This document shows positions 10,864 to 22,000 of a DNA stretch of 64,000 nucleotides, one piece after another. Position numbers and translations under genes: made by a program. The notes under the pieces were generated by a model that had not been told where the DNA came from, made no database searches, and saw nothing but the letters and a program-made list of their open reading frames with translations. Every line of letters begins with the position of its first letter. Within the stretch, counting starts at the first letter, position 1. The DNA is from Prorocentrum cordatum (Eukaryota; Sar; Dinophyceae; Prorocentrales; Prorocentraceae): contig CAUYUJ010015505.1 in assembly GCA_963575745.1 (NCBI GenBank), positions 629,896 through 693,895 on the forward strand, given 5' to 3'.

Positions 10864-11422
10864 AGGGGGGGACGGGGGAAGGGAGGACAACAAGGGGGGG
10901 ATGGGAGGGGAGGAGAAGTGCAGGATGGGGAGGGCAGCGAGGCATGGGAGGGCAGCGAGGCATGGGTGAGAAAGGCCAGGGGAGAGAGGGGGGTCGTCCT
11001 CCACAGGATGTGGCTCCCGCCCTCGCACCGTGCACGTGCGTCTTCAGAGAGCTCAGAGCGCTGCAGGGCTAGAGGGCGGGGGGTTCGAAGCCAGCGCCGC
11101 TCGCGCTCGGAGGGTCGCTTTCAGGATGCGGCTCTCGCCTTGGCGCCGCCCGAAGCTGCCAGAGTGGAGGGCGGGCCGCTCTCGAATCGTGGCTCTCGCC
11201 CCACCGCCGCGCAGTCGTCGCCGAGCTGTCCGGTCACGGCGGGCACTCCCTTGCCGAGGCGCGGCCTCGAATCGACTTGGCTACCACACGGCTCCCAAAC
11301 AGCTTATCTGAAAGGGTTCTGCAATCGTTGTCTAGGAAACTGTCAGGCGCGTTGCCAGATCTGGTATCGCGGTTCACGTTAGGTGGCAACGTGGGGGTCT
11401 ACTCTCATACGTGACTAAACTT
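10864..11422. other. No gene; short imperfect duplications
   Basis: A 20-bp direct duplication containing GGGAGGGCAGCGAGGCATG lies at about 10930-10970. Loosely similar GGATG(T/C)GGCTC(C/T)CGCC segments recur between 11005 and 11210. Nothing else is visible. Confidence 0.5.
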
Positions 11423-11615
11423 GGCGGCCAGCCCGGGGGGGGAGTGAGGGGGGGCGGGCCTTCTCAGGAGGCTCGGAAATGCTCCGGCTCAGCAGTTTTC
11501 TGAGCTTCCCGCAAAGACACCAAAAAAAAGACTCTCAGAAGGCGCGAGTTCTTCTGAGAAATCCCGCCGCATTTTTAGAACGCCTTCTATTTCTCACTTC
11601 CCCCCCTTGCTCGCC
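11423..11615. mobile_element. MITE-like element with G-rich inverted ends, copy 1
   Basis: The left end (GGCGGCCAGCC, then a G run and GAGTGAG, then GGCCTTCTCAGG) is complementary to the right end (TTCTCACTTCCCCC, then TTGCTCGCC). The interior has CCTTCTGAG-type short palindromes. A second copy of nearly the same length lies at 38966-39156 with cleaner ends. It has no coding capacity. Confidence 0.55.
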
Positions 11616-12699
11616 TTCAGTAGACAGGGGGAGGAGCCTCCTCTGCTCCTCCCTTGTCCCATCCGCCGTCGAGATGTTGCCTGTGCGCCGCGATCTCTCG
11701 CGGAGAGGGGCGCAGCGCGCCCCGCTGTCCACGTCACGTCGCCCTTGAGGCAGTGGGTGGAGGACACGACGGCGAACCTGGAGGGAAGAGGGGGGGAGGG
11801 AGGAGATCGGAGGGTGTGGGAGGAGTTCATCCCCCTCCTCCTCCAACCTCCCCCATTCCCTTAGAACACCTTTGACTACCTACCAGACCACCCCAACCGA
11901 ACCCGAAAACCTACATTTCAGGGGGGGGGGTACGGGTTCCACAAGTTTTTTTTCAATGTGCCCCGACGCCCTCCCCACTGGGCAAATTGGGGCCTTCGGG
12001 TTGGGTCGGGGTGGTTTGGTGGGCGGTGAACCTTGGGGCACCCCAGAGACACATGAAACACCGAACACGCCTTCAGAACCACCGATAAGCCGGAACGTAC
12101 TATGAAGCCTCACTCCTCCCTCCCATCTCCATTCACCTCCCTCTCTCCTCCATCCTGATCGATTTTCGAATCCCGCCAGGCCGCTGGGCTGCGGTGGTCT
12201 AGCGCGGTTCCTCTTCCAACTCTGTTTTTCCTCTTCGAGGAGGGGGGCGTCACTGCTTGTATTGATGTCTACCACCCCACTCTGCCAGACCCAAACTAAG
12301 GCCAATGTGGGCCACACCCACCCCTGTCCCAGAACCGTGCATCATATACTTTGTGGCAACACCTGACTCATGTTCGTGCGCCCCGCGATCACTTGACATT
12401 GTTTTTCGATGTGGGAGCCATAGCACGCGGGGCGCACCTCGCTGGCGTCGTGCACCTCGCTGGCGTCTGCGTTGGTTCTCGACCGTTGTCGATGGCGGCC
12501 CATGCGCGTGCTGAGACTTGAGTACTACATATGTGTTGGGAGGGTGGGTGTGAGTGAGCGAGACGGCTTGCTGCTTGTGGGTCGCTTGATCACTGCCCTG
12601 TATTAACAAACACCCCCCCACCCAATCGACCGTCAGCCAACCCAGACCCTTGCCCCCCCCCCAACCATCCCAAAGAACACAACAAAAACAATTTTACGT
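11616..12699. other. No gene recognised
   Basis: The stretch contains a poly-G run near 11921 and two tandem copies of a GCACCTCGCTGGCGTC unit near 12435-12470. The latter is loosely like the array that follows. Confidence 0.5.
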
Positions 12700-15010
12700 T
12701 CAAACCTGGAGCATGCGCGGGCGCCACGCGACCAATTTACATTCCTTTTTGACACGGATGGCGGGGAGGGGGCAGCATATTGTTGGCTGCGCGTAGGCCA
12801 AACGTCGGCTTGCGGCGCGTTTAGCTGCTAATTAGGCCGCTGTCGTGACCCGTAGCGCTCCTGACTCCGCTTGCGCCTTCGCTTGCGGACGCGACCGAAA
12901 AAGTAGGCCAAACGTCTTTGCAACAAGTCATCTGGAATACGCTTTGCCTCCAAATCTGGAGCATGCGCGGGCGCTCCGCGACGTGGCATTGGTTTTTGGC
13001 AGGGATGGCGGGGGGGGCGGCATACTGCTTGCTGCGCGCAAGCTGGCCATCTCTGTCAATAAACAATAGCATATGCACTTTGCGACAACATCCGGATCAT
13101 GCGCGGGCACCCCGTGGTTACTGTCAAGTTTTGGGCAGGGACGGCGGGGGTGCCGGCATATTACCTGCTGCACGCATGCCGACCATGACCGCGATTTTGC
13201 ATGATGATCGACGGGGACGGCGGAAATGCCGACATACTGCCTGCTGCTCGCAGGCCATTCCTGGCTGGAAGCGCTACCCAAAACACTCTGCGCTGCAACT
13301 GTCCCGTACACGCCAAGCTTCAGGATAGCTTCCTGCGATGCCCCGCAGGTGTCCTCCGCGTGATTCTGTGGCGCACCTGGCGCGCCTGGCACGCTTGGGC
13401 CTCCGGGGTGCCTGGTGCACCTGGAACCAGTGGCACACATGCCATGCGTGGCGCTCCCAGGCGACATGGTGCTACTTATGTCCTGGGAGGGCGGGTGGGA
13501 GTGAGCCAAACAGTTGCGACAGGGAGAAATGTCTTGATCACTGCTCCCTGTCCATCAATCATCACCCCCTCCTCAACCCGACCAGGAGCCAAAACCCGTA
13601 CCCTGGCACCCCTGCCCCCACCATCCCTGTCAACAGAAACAGTAAAAGTTAACGTTTTGCCTCCACATCTGGAGCATGCGCGGCCGCCCCGCGACACTTT
13701 GCATAGGTCTTTGACCAGGACGGCGGGGGTGCCGGCATATTGCTTGCTGCACGCAGGCCAACCATCCCTGCAAGAACTACAATACAACAAAACTTCGCTT
13801 CGAAGTCTAGAATATGCGCAGGCGCTCCGCGACCATTCTGCATGGTTTTTGAAAAGGACCGCGGGGGTGCCGGCATATTGCTTGCTGCGGCAACTCAATG
13901 GCGCACCTGGCACACTCTGCGCGAGCCGAGCACGTGGCGAACTTGCCGCGGCTGGTTCACGTGGCGCACGTGGAGCACGTGGCGGACCTGGCGTGCCTCG
14001 CACGCTTGGGTCTCCAAGGTGCCTGGTGCACCTGGAACCCGTGGCGCACATGGCATGGGTGTCGCTCCCAAGCGACATGCTGAGACTCGGGTGCTACTTA
14101 TGTGTTGGGAGGGCGGGTGGTAGTGAGCCAAACAGGTCGCGTCTGGTCGTGTGGCGGGTGGATGTCTTGATCACTGTTCCCTATCAATAAATACCCCCTC
14201 CCCCACCCGGCTGGCAGCCAACCCGGAACCATGCGCACACCATGAGGGCCCCCCTCCCACCATCCCTTTCAAAAAACAATGCAAAACACACTCCGCCTCC
14301 AATTCGGAGCATGCGCAACCAACCCGATGCAGGGCCCCCCCAACCATCCCTGTCAACAAATAATACACAATACACTTTGGGGCAAAGTCTGGAGTCCCGC
14401 GGTTACGTTGTATTGTTTTTCGGCAGGGACGGCGGGGGTGTCAGCATATTGCCTGCTGCGCGCAGGGCTACCACCCTTGACAAACACACAATACAAAATG
14501 CACCTCGCGGCTAAATGTGGATAGTGCGCGGCCACCCCGCGATCGTTGTCAAGTGGTTCTTGTCAGGCACGGCGGGGGTAGTGGCGTATTGCCTGCTGTG
14601 CGCAGGCCTACCAGACACGATCATGGGCATTGGTTTTCGACAGGGATGGTGGGGGCCGACATCTTTCCCGATGTGTGCTGTCACGTGCGCAGGCGCAACT
14701 GACAGACTCTGGACGTGCCCCGGACGTGGCGCACCTGGCGCGGCTGGAGGAATCATCTGGCGCACTAGGCGTGCCTGGCACACTCGGGCCCCAGCGGTGC
14801 CTGGGGCGCGTGGCGCGCCAGGCACGTGTGGCGCATCTCGCCCCAGCGTCGCGCACATGGGCTCAGTTTTGGTTCCTAGTAGCTGTCCATCAGAAGACGA
14901 CCGCGGAACATGCTGAGGCTCGGGTGTTACTTATGTGTTGGGAGGGCGGGTGAGAGTGAGCTAGACGGCTTGCTATCTGGAGGGTGTCTTGACCCCTCTC
15001 CCTACCCCTC
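12700..15010 (+). repeat. Composite repeat array with two alternating unit types
   Basis: Unit A, about 100-150 bases, contains GGAGCATGCGCGGGCG, then GGCAGGGACGGCGGGGGTGC, then a CATATTGC(C/T)TGCTGCGCGCAGGCC-like segment. It recurs near 12710, 12955, 13090, 13200, 13670, 13810, 14410, 14550 and 14640. Unit B, about 250 bases, contains runs of GCACCTGGCGC, GGTGCCTGG(T/G)GC, TGTGTTGGGAGGGCGGGTG and TGATCACTG. It is seen near 13370-13600, 13900-14210 and 14720-15010. Related sequence lies at 38.3-38.66 kb. All open frames here follow the repeats. Confidence 0.7.
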
Positions 15011-15039
15011 CCCTCTTGGTCTGGACGGAGCGCCCCGCG

Positions 15040-15580
15040 AGTTCACGGTTAGAGCGTCTAATATGGTTCAACCTGGCTCCAAGATGGCCCTGGCCCCCAA
15101 TATAGCTCAGGATGGCTCAACATAGCCTCCAAGATGCCTCGACGAGGCCCAAGACCCCACCAAGATGGCAATAAGTGGCCACGGAGTCTCCCACGGATGC
15201 GCTCAAGATGCCCAAATCCTTTCAACACCTACGCAAAGGTCCACGAGTTGTGCGTTCTCGCCGTTGCGCTTCCAGTGGGCTTGGGAGGCCCTCGGATGGC
15301 CCTACGGATGCCCAATGGGGTGCCCAGGAGGGCTCCAAAGTGGCCCCGAGAGCGCCCCAAAGGGCCCCGAGAGGCGACTTGTCGGGCGACTTCTCGGGGG
15401 GGCGACCCCGATCGGCGCCGCACCATGTTTTGATCGCTGGCCCAGGAGGTGGCCCCAAGAGAGCCCGAAGGGCTCCCGAGAGTGCAGCGCCCCGAGCGCG
15501 CCTCAGCGGCAGTCCAGATGGTCGCACGAGGGCTCCGATGTGGCTTCATGGGGGCATGCAGGATGCTCCCCAGAGCGAAT
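15040..15580 (+). repeat. Block of degenerate CCAAGATGGC/CCCAAGAGG repeats
   Basis: Short copies of CCAAGATGGC and CCCGAGAGG-like units with a period of about 10-12 bases. Similar blocks recur at 34.2, 41.9, 51.6 and 53.2 kb, and in reverse orientation at 55 and 59 kb. Confidence 0.55.
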
Positions 15581-15645
15581 AGGCCGCAACCGCCAAGTCC
15601 TTCAGGGATGAATCACCGTCGTCACTAGCGTCGCCCTCGTCCTCA

Positions 15646-15875
15646 TGCCACCGTTTCCTCCTCCTCCTCCTCCTCCTCCTCCTCCTCGTCCGCCTCCTCA
15701 TCATCATCCCTCTGTGTCCTCCTTCTCATCCTCCTCCTCCTCCTCCTCCTCCTCCTCCTCCTCCGTCTCCTCCTCCTCCTCCTCCTCCTTCTCCTCCTCC
15801 TCCTCCTCCTCCTTCTCCCCCTCCTCCTAGCCCCCTTCTTTCCTCCTCCTCCTCCTCCTCCTCCTCCTCCTCCAC
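15646..15875. repeat. (CTC)n microsatellite
   Basis: About 230 bases of CTC/TCC triplets with a few TCA, TTC and CGT interruptions. Confidence 0.95.
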
Positions 15876-16123
15876 TGTATTCTCATGTGTCTGCGTTTTT
15901 GTCCGCGCCCCCTCCCTGCCATCATTAGACAGGGCCGCAGAAGCATGATTTATATATGTGGTTCACAGCTGGGTCTGCGCAGGCTGATCCTGCGCGCGTC
16001 CTCTTTTTCTTCTACTGCATGGTCCTACCATTTCCCGCAATTCGCCTGGACATTGTCAGCTGGGTGACCTGGCGGAGAGACTCGGAATTGCATGAGTTTC
16101 ACGCGCCCGCTTTCCGCTTTCTC

Positions 16124-16146
16124 AAACACACACACACACACACACA

Positions 16147-16190
<44 letters not shown>

Positions 16191-16340
16191 CACACGCACA
16201 CGCACGCGCACGCACACGCACGCGCACGCGCACACGCACACGCACACGCACACGCACACGCACACGCACACGCACACGCACACGCACACGAGCACACACA
16301 CACACACAAACGCACACACACAAGCACACACACACACATT

Positions 16341-16372
<32 letters not shown>

Positions 16373-16420
16373 CGCACACACACACACACACGCACACACA
16401 CACGCACACACACACACACC
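16124..16420. repeat. (CA)n / (CACG)n microsatellite
   Basis: About 300 bases of CA dinucleotides mixed with CACG and CGCA units. Confidence 0.95.
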
Positions 16421-16767
16421 TCCTGCCTACTTCCTTTCCTCCCTCCTCCACCTCCTCCTTCTCCACCTCCTCCGCATTCCCCTCTCCCCTTCTCACCCCT
16501 CCCACCTTCTCTACAGCAATCAGGCTGCTCCTCCGTTGCTTCAGCGGGGCCATCGGCTGACATATTGGCGTCACGCGTGCATCCAACAAAGACCCGCTGG
16601 TGTGTTAACAGACGAGGACGACAACGACGACGGTACGACAGCCCGCGGGGAACCCCGCAGCGCGCGCAGCGGCCCGCACGTCAGCCGCGAAGCCAGCCCG
16701 GAGCGGCCGCGGGAGCGAGTCGAGCACCTGCTCGGCCGGCCCGACCGGAGCGTGGGGGGGGGGAGTG

Positions 16768-17623
16768 GTGGCGCAGCGGTGGCCCACAAAGCGCTGGCGC
16801 TCTGACTCTTTGACGCTCCTGACGCCCTGAGCTCCTGACGTTCCTGACGCTTTTGGCGCTCCTGACGCTCCTGACGCTCCTGACGCCCCTGACACTCCTG
16901 ACGCTCCTGACGCTCCTGACGCTCCTGATGCCCAAGACGTCCTGCCGCCTGGAGCCTCAGGGGCGTCAGGAGCGTCAGAGCGTTAGGAGCGTCAGGAGCG
17001 TCAAGAGCGTAAGGAGCGTCAAGAGCGTCAGAAGCGTCAAGAGCGTCAGGGGCGTCAAGAGTGTCAGGGAGCGTCAGGGAGCGTGAGGGAGCGTCGGGGA
17101 CGCCAGGAGCGTCAGGAACGTCAGGAGCGTCAGGAACGTCAGGAGCGTCAGGGGCGTCAGGAGCGTCAGGAGCGTCAGGAGCGTCAGGAGCGTCAAGAAC
17201 GTCAGGAGCGTCAAGGGCGTCCACAACTCCGGCGCCGCCGCTCGAGACATCCTCACAGCCCCAGCGCCGCCGTTCGAGACATCTTCACAACTCCGGCACC
17301 GCCGCTCGAGACATCCTCACAACTCCGTCGCCGCCGCTCGAAAGATCCTCGCAGCTCCGGCGCCGCCGCTCGAGACATCCTCACAACACCGGCGCCGCCG
17401 CTCGAGCGTCAGGAGCGTCAAGGGCGTCAGGAGCGTCAAGGACGTCAGAGCCTCAGGGGCTTCAGAGCGTCAGGAGCGTTAGGATAGCCAAGGGCGTCAA
17501 GGGCGTCCACAACTTTGGCGCCGCCGTTCGAGACATCCTCACAGCTCCGGCGCCGCCGCTCGAGCCATCCTCACAACTCCAGCGCCGCCGCTCAAAAAAT
17601 CCTCACAACTCCAGCGCCGCCGC

Positions 17624-17654
<31 letters not shown>

Positions 17655-18592
17655 TCCTCACAACTCCAGCGCCACCGCTCGAGAGGGATGGGGGTGATGG
17701 AGGGAGCTGGATGGAAGAAGTAAGGAGGCGGAGGAGGAGGAGGAGGAGGAGGAGGAGGAGGAGGACGAAGGGTAAGAAGCGGATGGGGACACTGTTAGCC
17801 CAAATTCTCGATCGAGATTTGTATCAGATCAGGTCGTCGGGATGTCCCGTACGACGCGTTCGATTGGCATCCCCGACTCCTCTGCATTCAGAGCACCACT
17901 CGGGGACCCTCGTCGTTACGGCTGGTTACACCACATACTTTCACCACGGTGGACATAGCTTACACCACGGTAGGCGCGGCCCTTGGCGGCCAATATCCGG
18001 TCCTATTGGCTGACAGCGGGTGCTATTTGCTGCTGTCGGCTCCTGGCGGCTACACCCGGCTGCTATACGAAACTGCAGGCTCACATCAAAACTATCCGAA
18101 TGTTAAGCCCAAGGTGAAGAGGGGGAAACAATACGGAGCATCCTCATCTATCCTCCTTTTCTTCCTCCAGTTTCCTGCCCACGCCATGCCCTATCCCGTT
18201 GCTCATTATTCTCATGCTGCTCTACGTGTTCCACCTAGCCCTCCTCGTCCTTTCCCCTGCTGCTTTTCATCATCACCCTTTTCGGATATTCCTCCTCGTG
18301 CTGCTCCTCGTCCTTACCTCCTCGGTATGATGCTCCTCGCCCTTCCCCCTCTTGCTTCGCATGCTGTCTCCCGCATCCCTTCACCCCCAAATCGTTTTAC
18401 TCGTGCTGCTCTTCTCCCTTTGTATCCAGCTTGTCCTCCCCTCCGAAGCGGTGGCTCAAAATGAAACGCCCTCGGTGCGAGGGCGCTGCAGATTGTCCGC
18501 GCCACACCACGTGCCGCGCCGAGGACGGACGCCCCGCGCGTTCAGAGCACGGCGGGGTGCCAAGACGGGGCCGATGGGACGGCCAGGCTGAG
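16768..18592 (+). repeat. Left inverted arm of the foldback element
   Basis: 16803-16935 is CTGACGCTC-oriented 9-mers and 16967-17220 the same unit reversed (GAGCGTCAG). 17220-17400 is units of about 33 bp, 17402-17513 9-mers, and 17516-17680 units of about 33 bp interrupted by a (TA)n run at 17628-17655. 17683-18592 is non-repetitive. The last part encodes, from the ATG at 18461, the same Cys/His-rich start (MKRPRCEGAADCPRH) found in the right arm. Confidence 0.7.
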
Positions 18593-18596
18593 GCCC

Positions 18597-19892
18597 GCGG
18601 CGGGTTTCGCCACCTGATGCGGCCGTCGTCGCCGTCGTCGGCGGGCCTGCCCTCGCGGCTGCACGCGGCGCGCCCGACTGACAGGAAGACGTCCGAAAGC
18701 ATAAACTTCATCGGGTCGCAGTGCATCCTGGGGGCAAACGGCAGCGACGGTGACACGGTGGGGCGGCCCAATAAGTCCAGCGTGAGCAAACTAAACTGAG
18801 CATGAGCGCTTCCGTCACGGCGAAGGCCTGCTTCGCCAGCCCGGCGTCGTCCTCGCCGTCCCGCGCCATTTTCGCGACTCTGATGGAACTGCTCAGCCGG
18901 CCCGCGATGACGAGGCAGGAAGTTGCCCATCTCAGCAGAGCGTGCTACAGGTGGCCCATGATCCGGAAACTGCAAACAATCGGAACGCCGACATTGCGCG
19001 GGCACGCGCGCCGCCTGCCGTCGTGCCCGCCGAACCACCCATGGACAAACGACATCAGATGCAGTTTGCTGAGGACAGATGCGCGGAGAAAACGAGCAAC
19101 CGCCTCGCTCGTGTCCGGTGTGACACCGTCGCAAATATGCCGAAGAGCAGCGCCGGGATCCCGCATCACCATATCCTCGACGAACGTGGCGGTCCCCGTG
19201 TATCGAAGCGTGCAATCGCACACCAGCCACACAACCGAGCGAGCCTCAGTCGCCGGCGCCGAACAAAAAATGCGTCGATAGATGCTGATCGCAAGACACG
19301 CGCGCGACCTGAGCGCCGCGTCCAGGCGAGGCTGCCTGCCTAACAAGGGCGCGTGCGACACAATAGCTCGGAGCAGCGACGGGGCGCGCTCGAACACAAA
19401 CTCCAGGCGATCCCGGGCTTCCTTTGGAACCAACGCGTCCGGCTGGCCCACGGCTAACAGGCAGTAGAAGCAGAATAACGCGCGGAACAAAGGCTTGCTG
19501 GTGAAGCCCATGCGGACAGCGATCTGGTCAGAAACGCTGCTAAGGTCTTCGGACATCATGTCCGTTCCTACCAAAAGCTTCTCACTGTCGTCCCCTTGGT
19601 AGGATATGCCCGCCCATGACGTAGGCTCCCGGGTGTCCTCATAGTGTTCCTGGCCTTGCTCGCTGTCAACATCGGAACAATCCGAATCCGACGTGGTTTC
19701 CACGCCCGCCGGCGGACCTGTTGGTTCTGGTGGAGACGCTCGGGGGGCAGACGCTGGGGCCTCAGCCTGGCGGTCCCATCGGCCCCGTCTTGACACCCCG
19801 CCGTGCTCTAAACACGCGGGGCGTCCGTCTTCGGCGCGGCACGTGGTGTGACGCGGACAATATGCAGCGTCCTCGCACCGAGAGCGTTTCAT
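18597..19892 (-). pseudogene. Foldback-element protein, broken, unknown family
   Basis: The chosen start is the ATG at 19892, because the opposite arm preserves the same reading from an equivalent ATG (18461). The N-terminus has a Cys/His cluster (RCEDAAYCPRHTTC, then CLEH), which might bind zinc. It is followed by an acidic linker (DSDCSDVDSEQGQEHYED) and a mostly helical-looking body with 'PLFRALFCFYCLLAVGQPD' and 'KLHLMSFVHGWFGGHDGR'. A TAG at 18945-18947 ends the frame, yet the same frame stays protein-like beyond it ('HALLRWATSCLVIAGRLSSS'), and a shift near 18800 leads into 'FMLSDVFLSVGRAACSREG' toward 18600. So at least one stop and one frameshift are present. No DDE or other nuclease motif is recognisable. 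By position it is the only candidate element-encoded protein, which is inference. Confidence 0.5.
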
Positions 19893-21571
19893 CTTGAGCC
19901 ACCACTTCGGAGAGGAGGGCAAGTAGGAGACAAAGGGAGAAGAGCAGCACGAGTAAAACGATAGGGGTGGTGAAGAGATACGGAAGACATCATGAGAAGC
20001 AAGAGGGGGAAGGACGAGGAGCATTATACCGAGGAGGTAAGGACGAGGAGCAGCACGAGGAGGAATATCCGCAAAGGGTGATGATGAAAAGCAGCAGGGG
20101 AAAGGACGAGGAGGGCTAGGTGGAACACGTAGAGCAGCATGAGAAGAATGAGTAATGGGATAGGGAACGGCGTGAGCAGGAAAACCGGAGGAAGAAGAGG
20201 AGGATAGATGAGGATGCTCCTTATTTCTTCCCCCTCTTCACCCTGGGTTTGACACTCGGGTAGTTCTGATGTGAGCCTGCAGTCTCGTATAGCAGCCGAG
20301 TGTAGCCGCCAGGAGCAGCAAATAGCACCCGCTGTCAGCCAATAGGACCAGATATTGGCCGCCAAGGGCCGCGCCCACCGTTGTGTAAGCCAAGTCCACC
20401 GTGGTGAAGCTATGTGGTGTAAGCAAAAAACGAATCCAGCCGTAATGACGAGGGCCCCCGAGTGGTGCTCTGAATGCAGAGGAGTCGGGGATGCCAATCG
20501 AGCGCGTCGTACGGGACATCCCGACGACCTGCTCTGATACAAATTTCGATCGAGAATTTGGGCTAAAAGTGTCCCCATCCGCTTCTTACCCTTCGTCCTC
20601 CTCCTCCTCCTCCTCCTCCTTACTCCTTCCATCCAGCTCCCTCCATCACCCCCATCCCTCTCGAGCGGTGGCGCCGGAGTTGTGAGGGATATCTCGAGCG
20701 GCGGCGCCCGAGTTGTGAGGACCTTTCGAGCGGCGGCGCTGGAGTTGTGAGGATGACTCGAGCGGCGGCGCCGGAGTTGCCAGGATGTCTCGCACAGCGG
20801 CGCCAGAGTTGTGGACGCCCCTGACGCCATTTGCTCTCCTGAAACTCCTGACGCTCTGACGCTCTGACGCTCCTGACGCTCCTGACGTCCTTGACCCCCT
20901 GACGCTCGAGCGGCGGCACCGGAGTTGTGAGGACCTTTCGAGCGGCGGCGCCCGAGTTGTCAGGATGTCTCGAGCGGCGGCGCCGGAGTTGTGAGGATGA
21001 CTCTAGCGGCGGCGCCGGAGTGGCCAGGATGTCCCGAACAGCGGCGCCATAGTTGTGGACGCCCATGACGCCCTTGGCTCTCCTGACACTCCTGACGCTC
21101 TGACGACCCTGACGGTCCTGACGCGCCTGACGCTCCTGACGTCCTTGACGCTCCTGACGCTCGAGCGGCGGCACCGGAGTTGTGAGGATGTCTCAAACGG
21201 CGGCGCTGGAGCTATGAGGATGTCTCAAGCGGCGGCGCCGGAGTTGTGGACGCCCCTGACGCTCCTGACGCTCCCTGACGCTCCTGACCCTCGTGACGCT
21301 CTTGACGCTCCTGACGCTCTTGACGCTCCTGACGCTCCTGACTCCCCTGACGCTCCTGACGCTCTGACGCTCCAGACGTTCCTGACGCCCCTGACAGCAT
21401 TGACGCCCCTGACGCTCTTGACGCTCTGACGGTCCTGACGCCCCTGACGCTCCTGACGCTCTGACGACTGGAGCGTCAGGAGCGTCACGACCGCCAGAGC
21501 GTCAATAGCGTCAGGAGAGTCCATAGCGTCAGAGCGTCAGCACTTTTTTCAGGGGCGCGCTGCGCCAGCTC
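19757..21571 (-). repeat. Right inverted arm of the foldback element
   Basis: This is the reverse complement of the left arm. The non-repetitive part is 19757-20678. Three blocks of about 33-bp units (20680-20820, 20915-21050, 21170-21245) alternate with 9-mer blocks (20821-20915, 21060-21170, 21250-21465), one block pair more than in the left arm. The outermost 9-mers flip orientation at about 21467-21540, mirroring the flip at the left outer end. Confidence 0.7.
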
Positions 21572-21657
21572 TCGGGGGGGGGCAGGCCCAAGCCCTCCGA
21601 GGCCCCATGCTCGTCATCCTCGTCCTCCTGCTCGCCCTCCCCGCGCCTGTTCCTTCT

Positions 21658-21800
21658 CCTCCTCCTCCTCCTCCTCCTCCTCTTCCTGCTCCTCCTCCTC
21701 CTCCTCCTCCTCCTCCTCCTCCTGCTCCTCCCCCTCCTCGTCCTCCTCGTCCTCCTTGTCGTCATCCTTGTCGTCCTTCTCGTCGTCGTCGACCTCATCT
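21658..21800. repeat. (CTC)n with GTC-rich edge
   Basis: Pyrimidine triplets (TCC/TCG/TCT) run up to just before the spliced-leader relic. Minus-strand frames read them as poly-Glu/Asp. Confidence 0.85.
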
Positions 21801-21841
21801 CGCTCGTGTCCACCCGCTCCCTCCTCGGGTACGAGTTCGGC

Positions 21842-21863
21842 TCCGTAGCAATTTTGGCTCAGG
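21842..21863 (+). other. Spliced-leader relic
   Basis: TCCGTAGC-A-ATTTTGGCTCA-GG matches the 22-nt dinoflagellate spliced leader (TCCGTAGCC... to ...GGCTCAAG) at 20 of 22 positions. The SL is normally added to mRNAs by trans-splicing. A genomic copy usually marks a reverse-transcribed and reinserted mRNA. Confidence 0.7.
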
Positions 21864-21874
21864 GCTTTCAAGCA

Positions 21875-22000
21875 ATGAACCCAATGGATACCGCTGTTCT
21901 GCGGCTCGCTTCCGCAGCTTTTCCAGCAACTGGTCCGCCCCACTTGCTGCTGCCTCCCGCTCCCGCGGGTGAGCGGCGGTCGCTCGCCTGGCCTGCTTGA
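21875..22000 (+). CDS. Short ORF downstream of the SL relic
   Basis: The first ATG lies 11 bases after the SL relic and opens 41 codons (starting MNPMDTAVLRLASAAFP, with a Pro/Leu-rich middle, ending SLAWPA). Position relative to the SL is the only support. The opposite strand also has a plausible helical stretch (ADQLLEKLRKRAAEQ), so the real coding strand is uncertain. No domain is recognised. It may be the first exon of a retroposed gene whose continuation I cannot trace. Confidence 0.22.
   Translation: MNPMDTAVLRLASAAFPATGPPHLLLPPAPAGERRSLAWPA

Larger units (their letters stand above)
16768..21571. mobile_element. Foldback-type element with arms of about 1.8 kb and a coding loop
   Basis: The two ends of a region of about 4.8 kb are reverse complements of each other. 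From outside in, each arm has a GGCGCAGCG-containing terminus, a CTGACGCTC 9-mer array, units of about 33 bp containing CTCGAGACATCCTCACAA and CCGGCGCCGCCG alternating with more 9-mers, and about 900 bp of non-repetitive sequence. The non-repetitive parts match at roughly 90% or more by eye. The loop (18593-19756) carries most of a minus-strand coding sequence whose start lies inside the right arm. Long inverted ends made of short tandem repeats are known from Drosophila foldback (FB) elements. Relationship to those is not claimed. I found no clear target duplication. A local inverted duplication is the alternative. Confidence 0.65.

Noticed and set aside
12700-15010. CRISPR-like array
   Set aside because: The repeats are long, diverged and lack uniform spacers. 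The genome is eukaryotic. No cas-like gene is present.
15950-16000. Small RNA gene near TATATATGTGG and the CTGCGCAGG/CCTGCGC hairpin
   Set aside because: The hairpin is short, and no tRNA, snRNA or SL RNA consensus follows. I found no tRNA or rRNA gene in the window.
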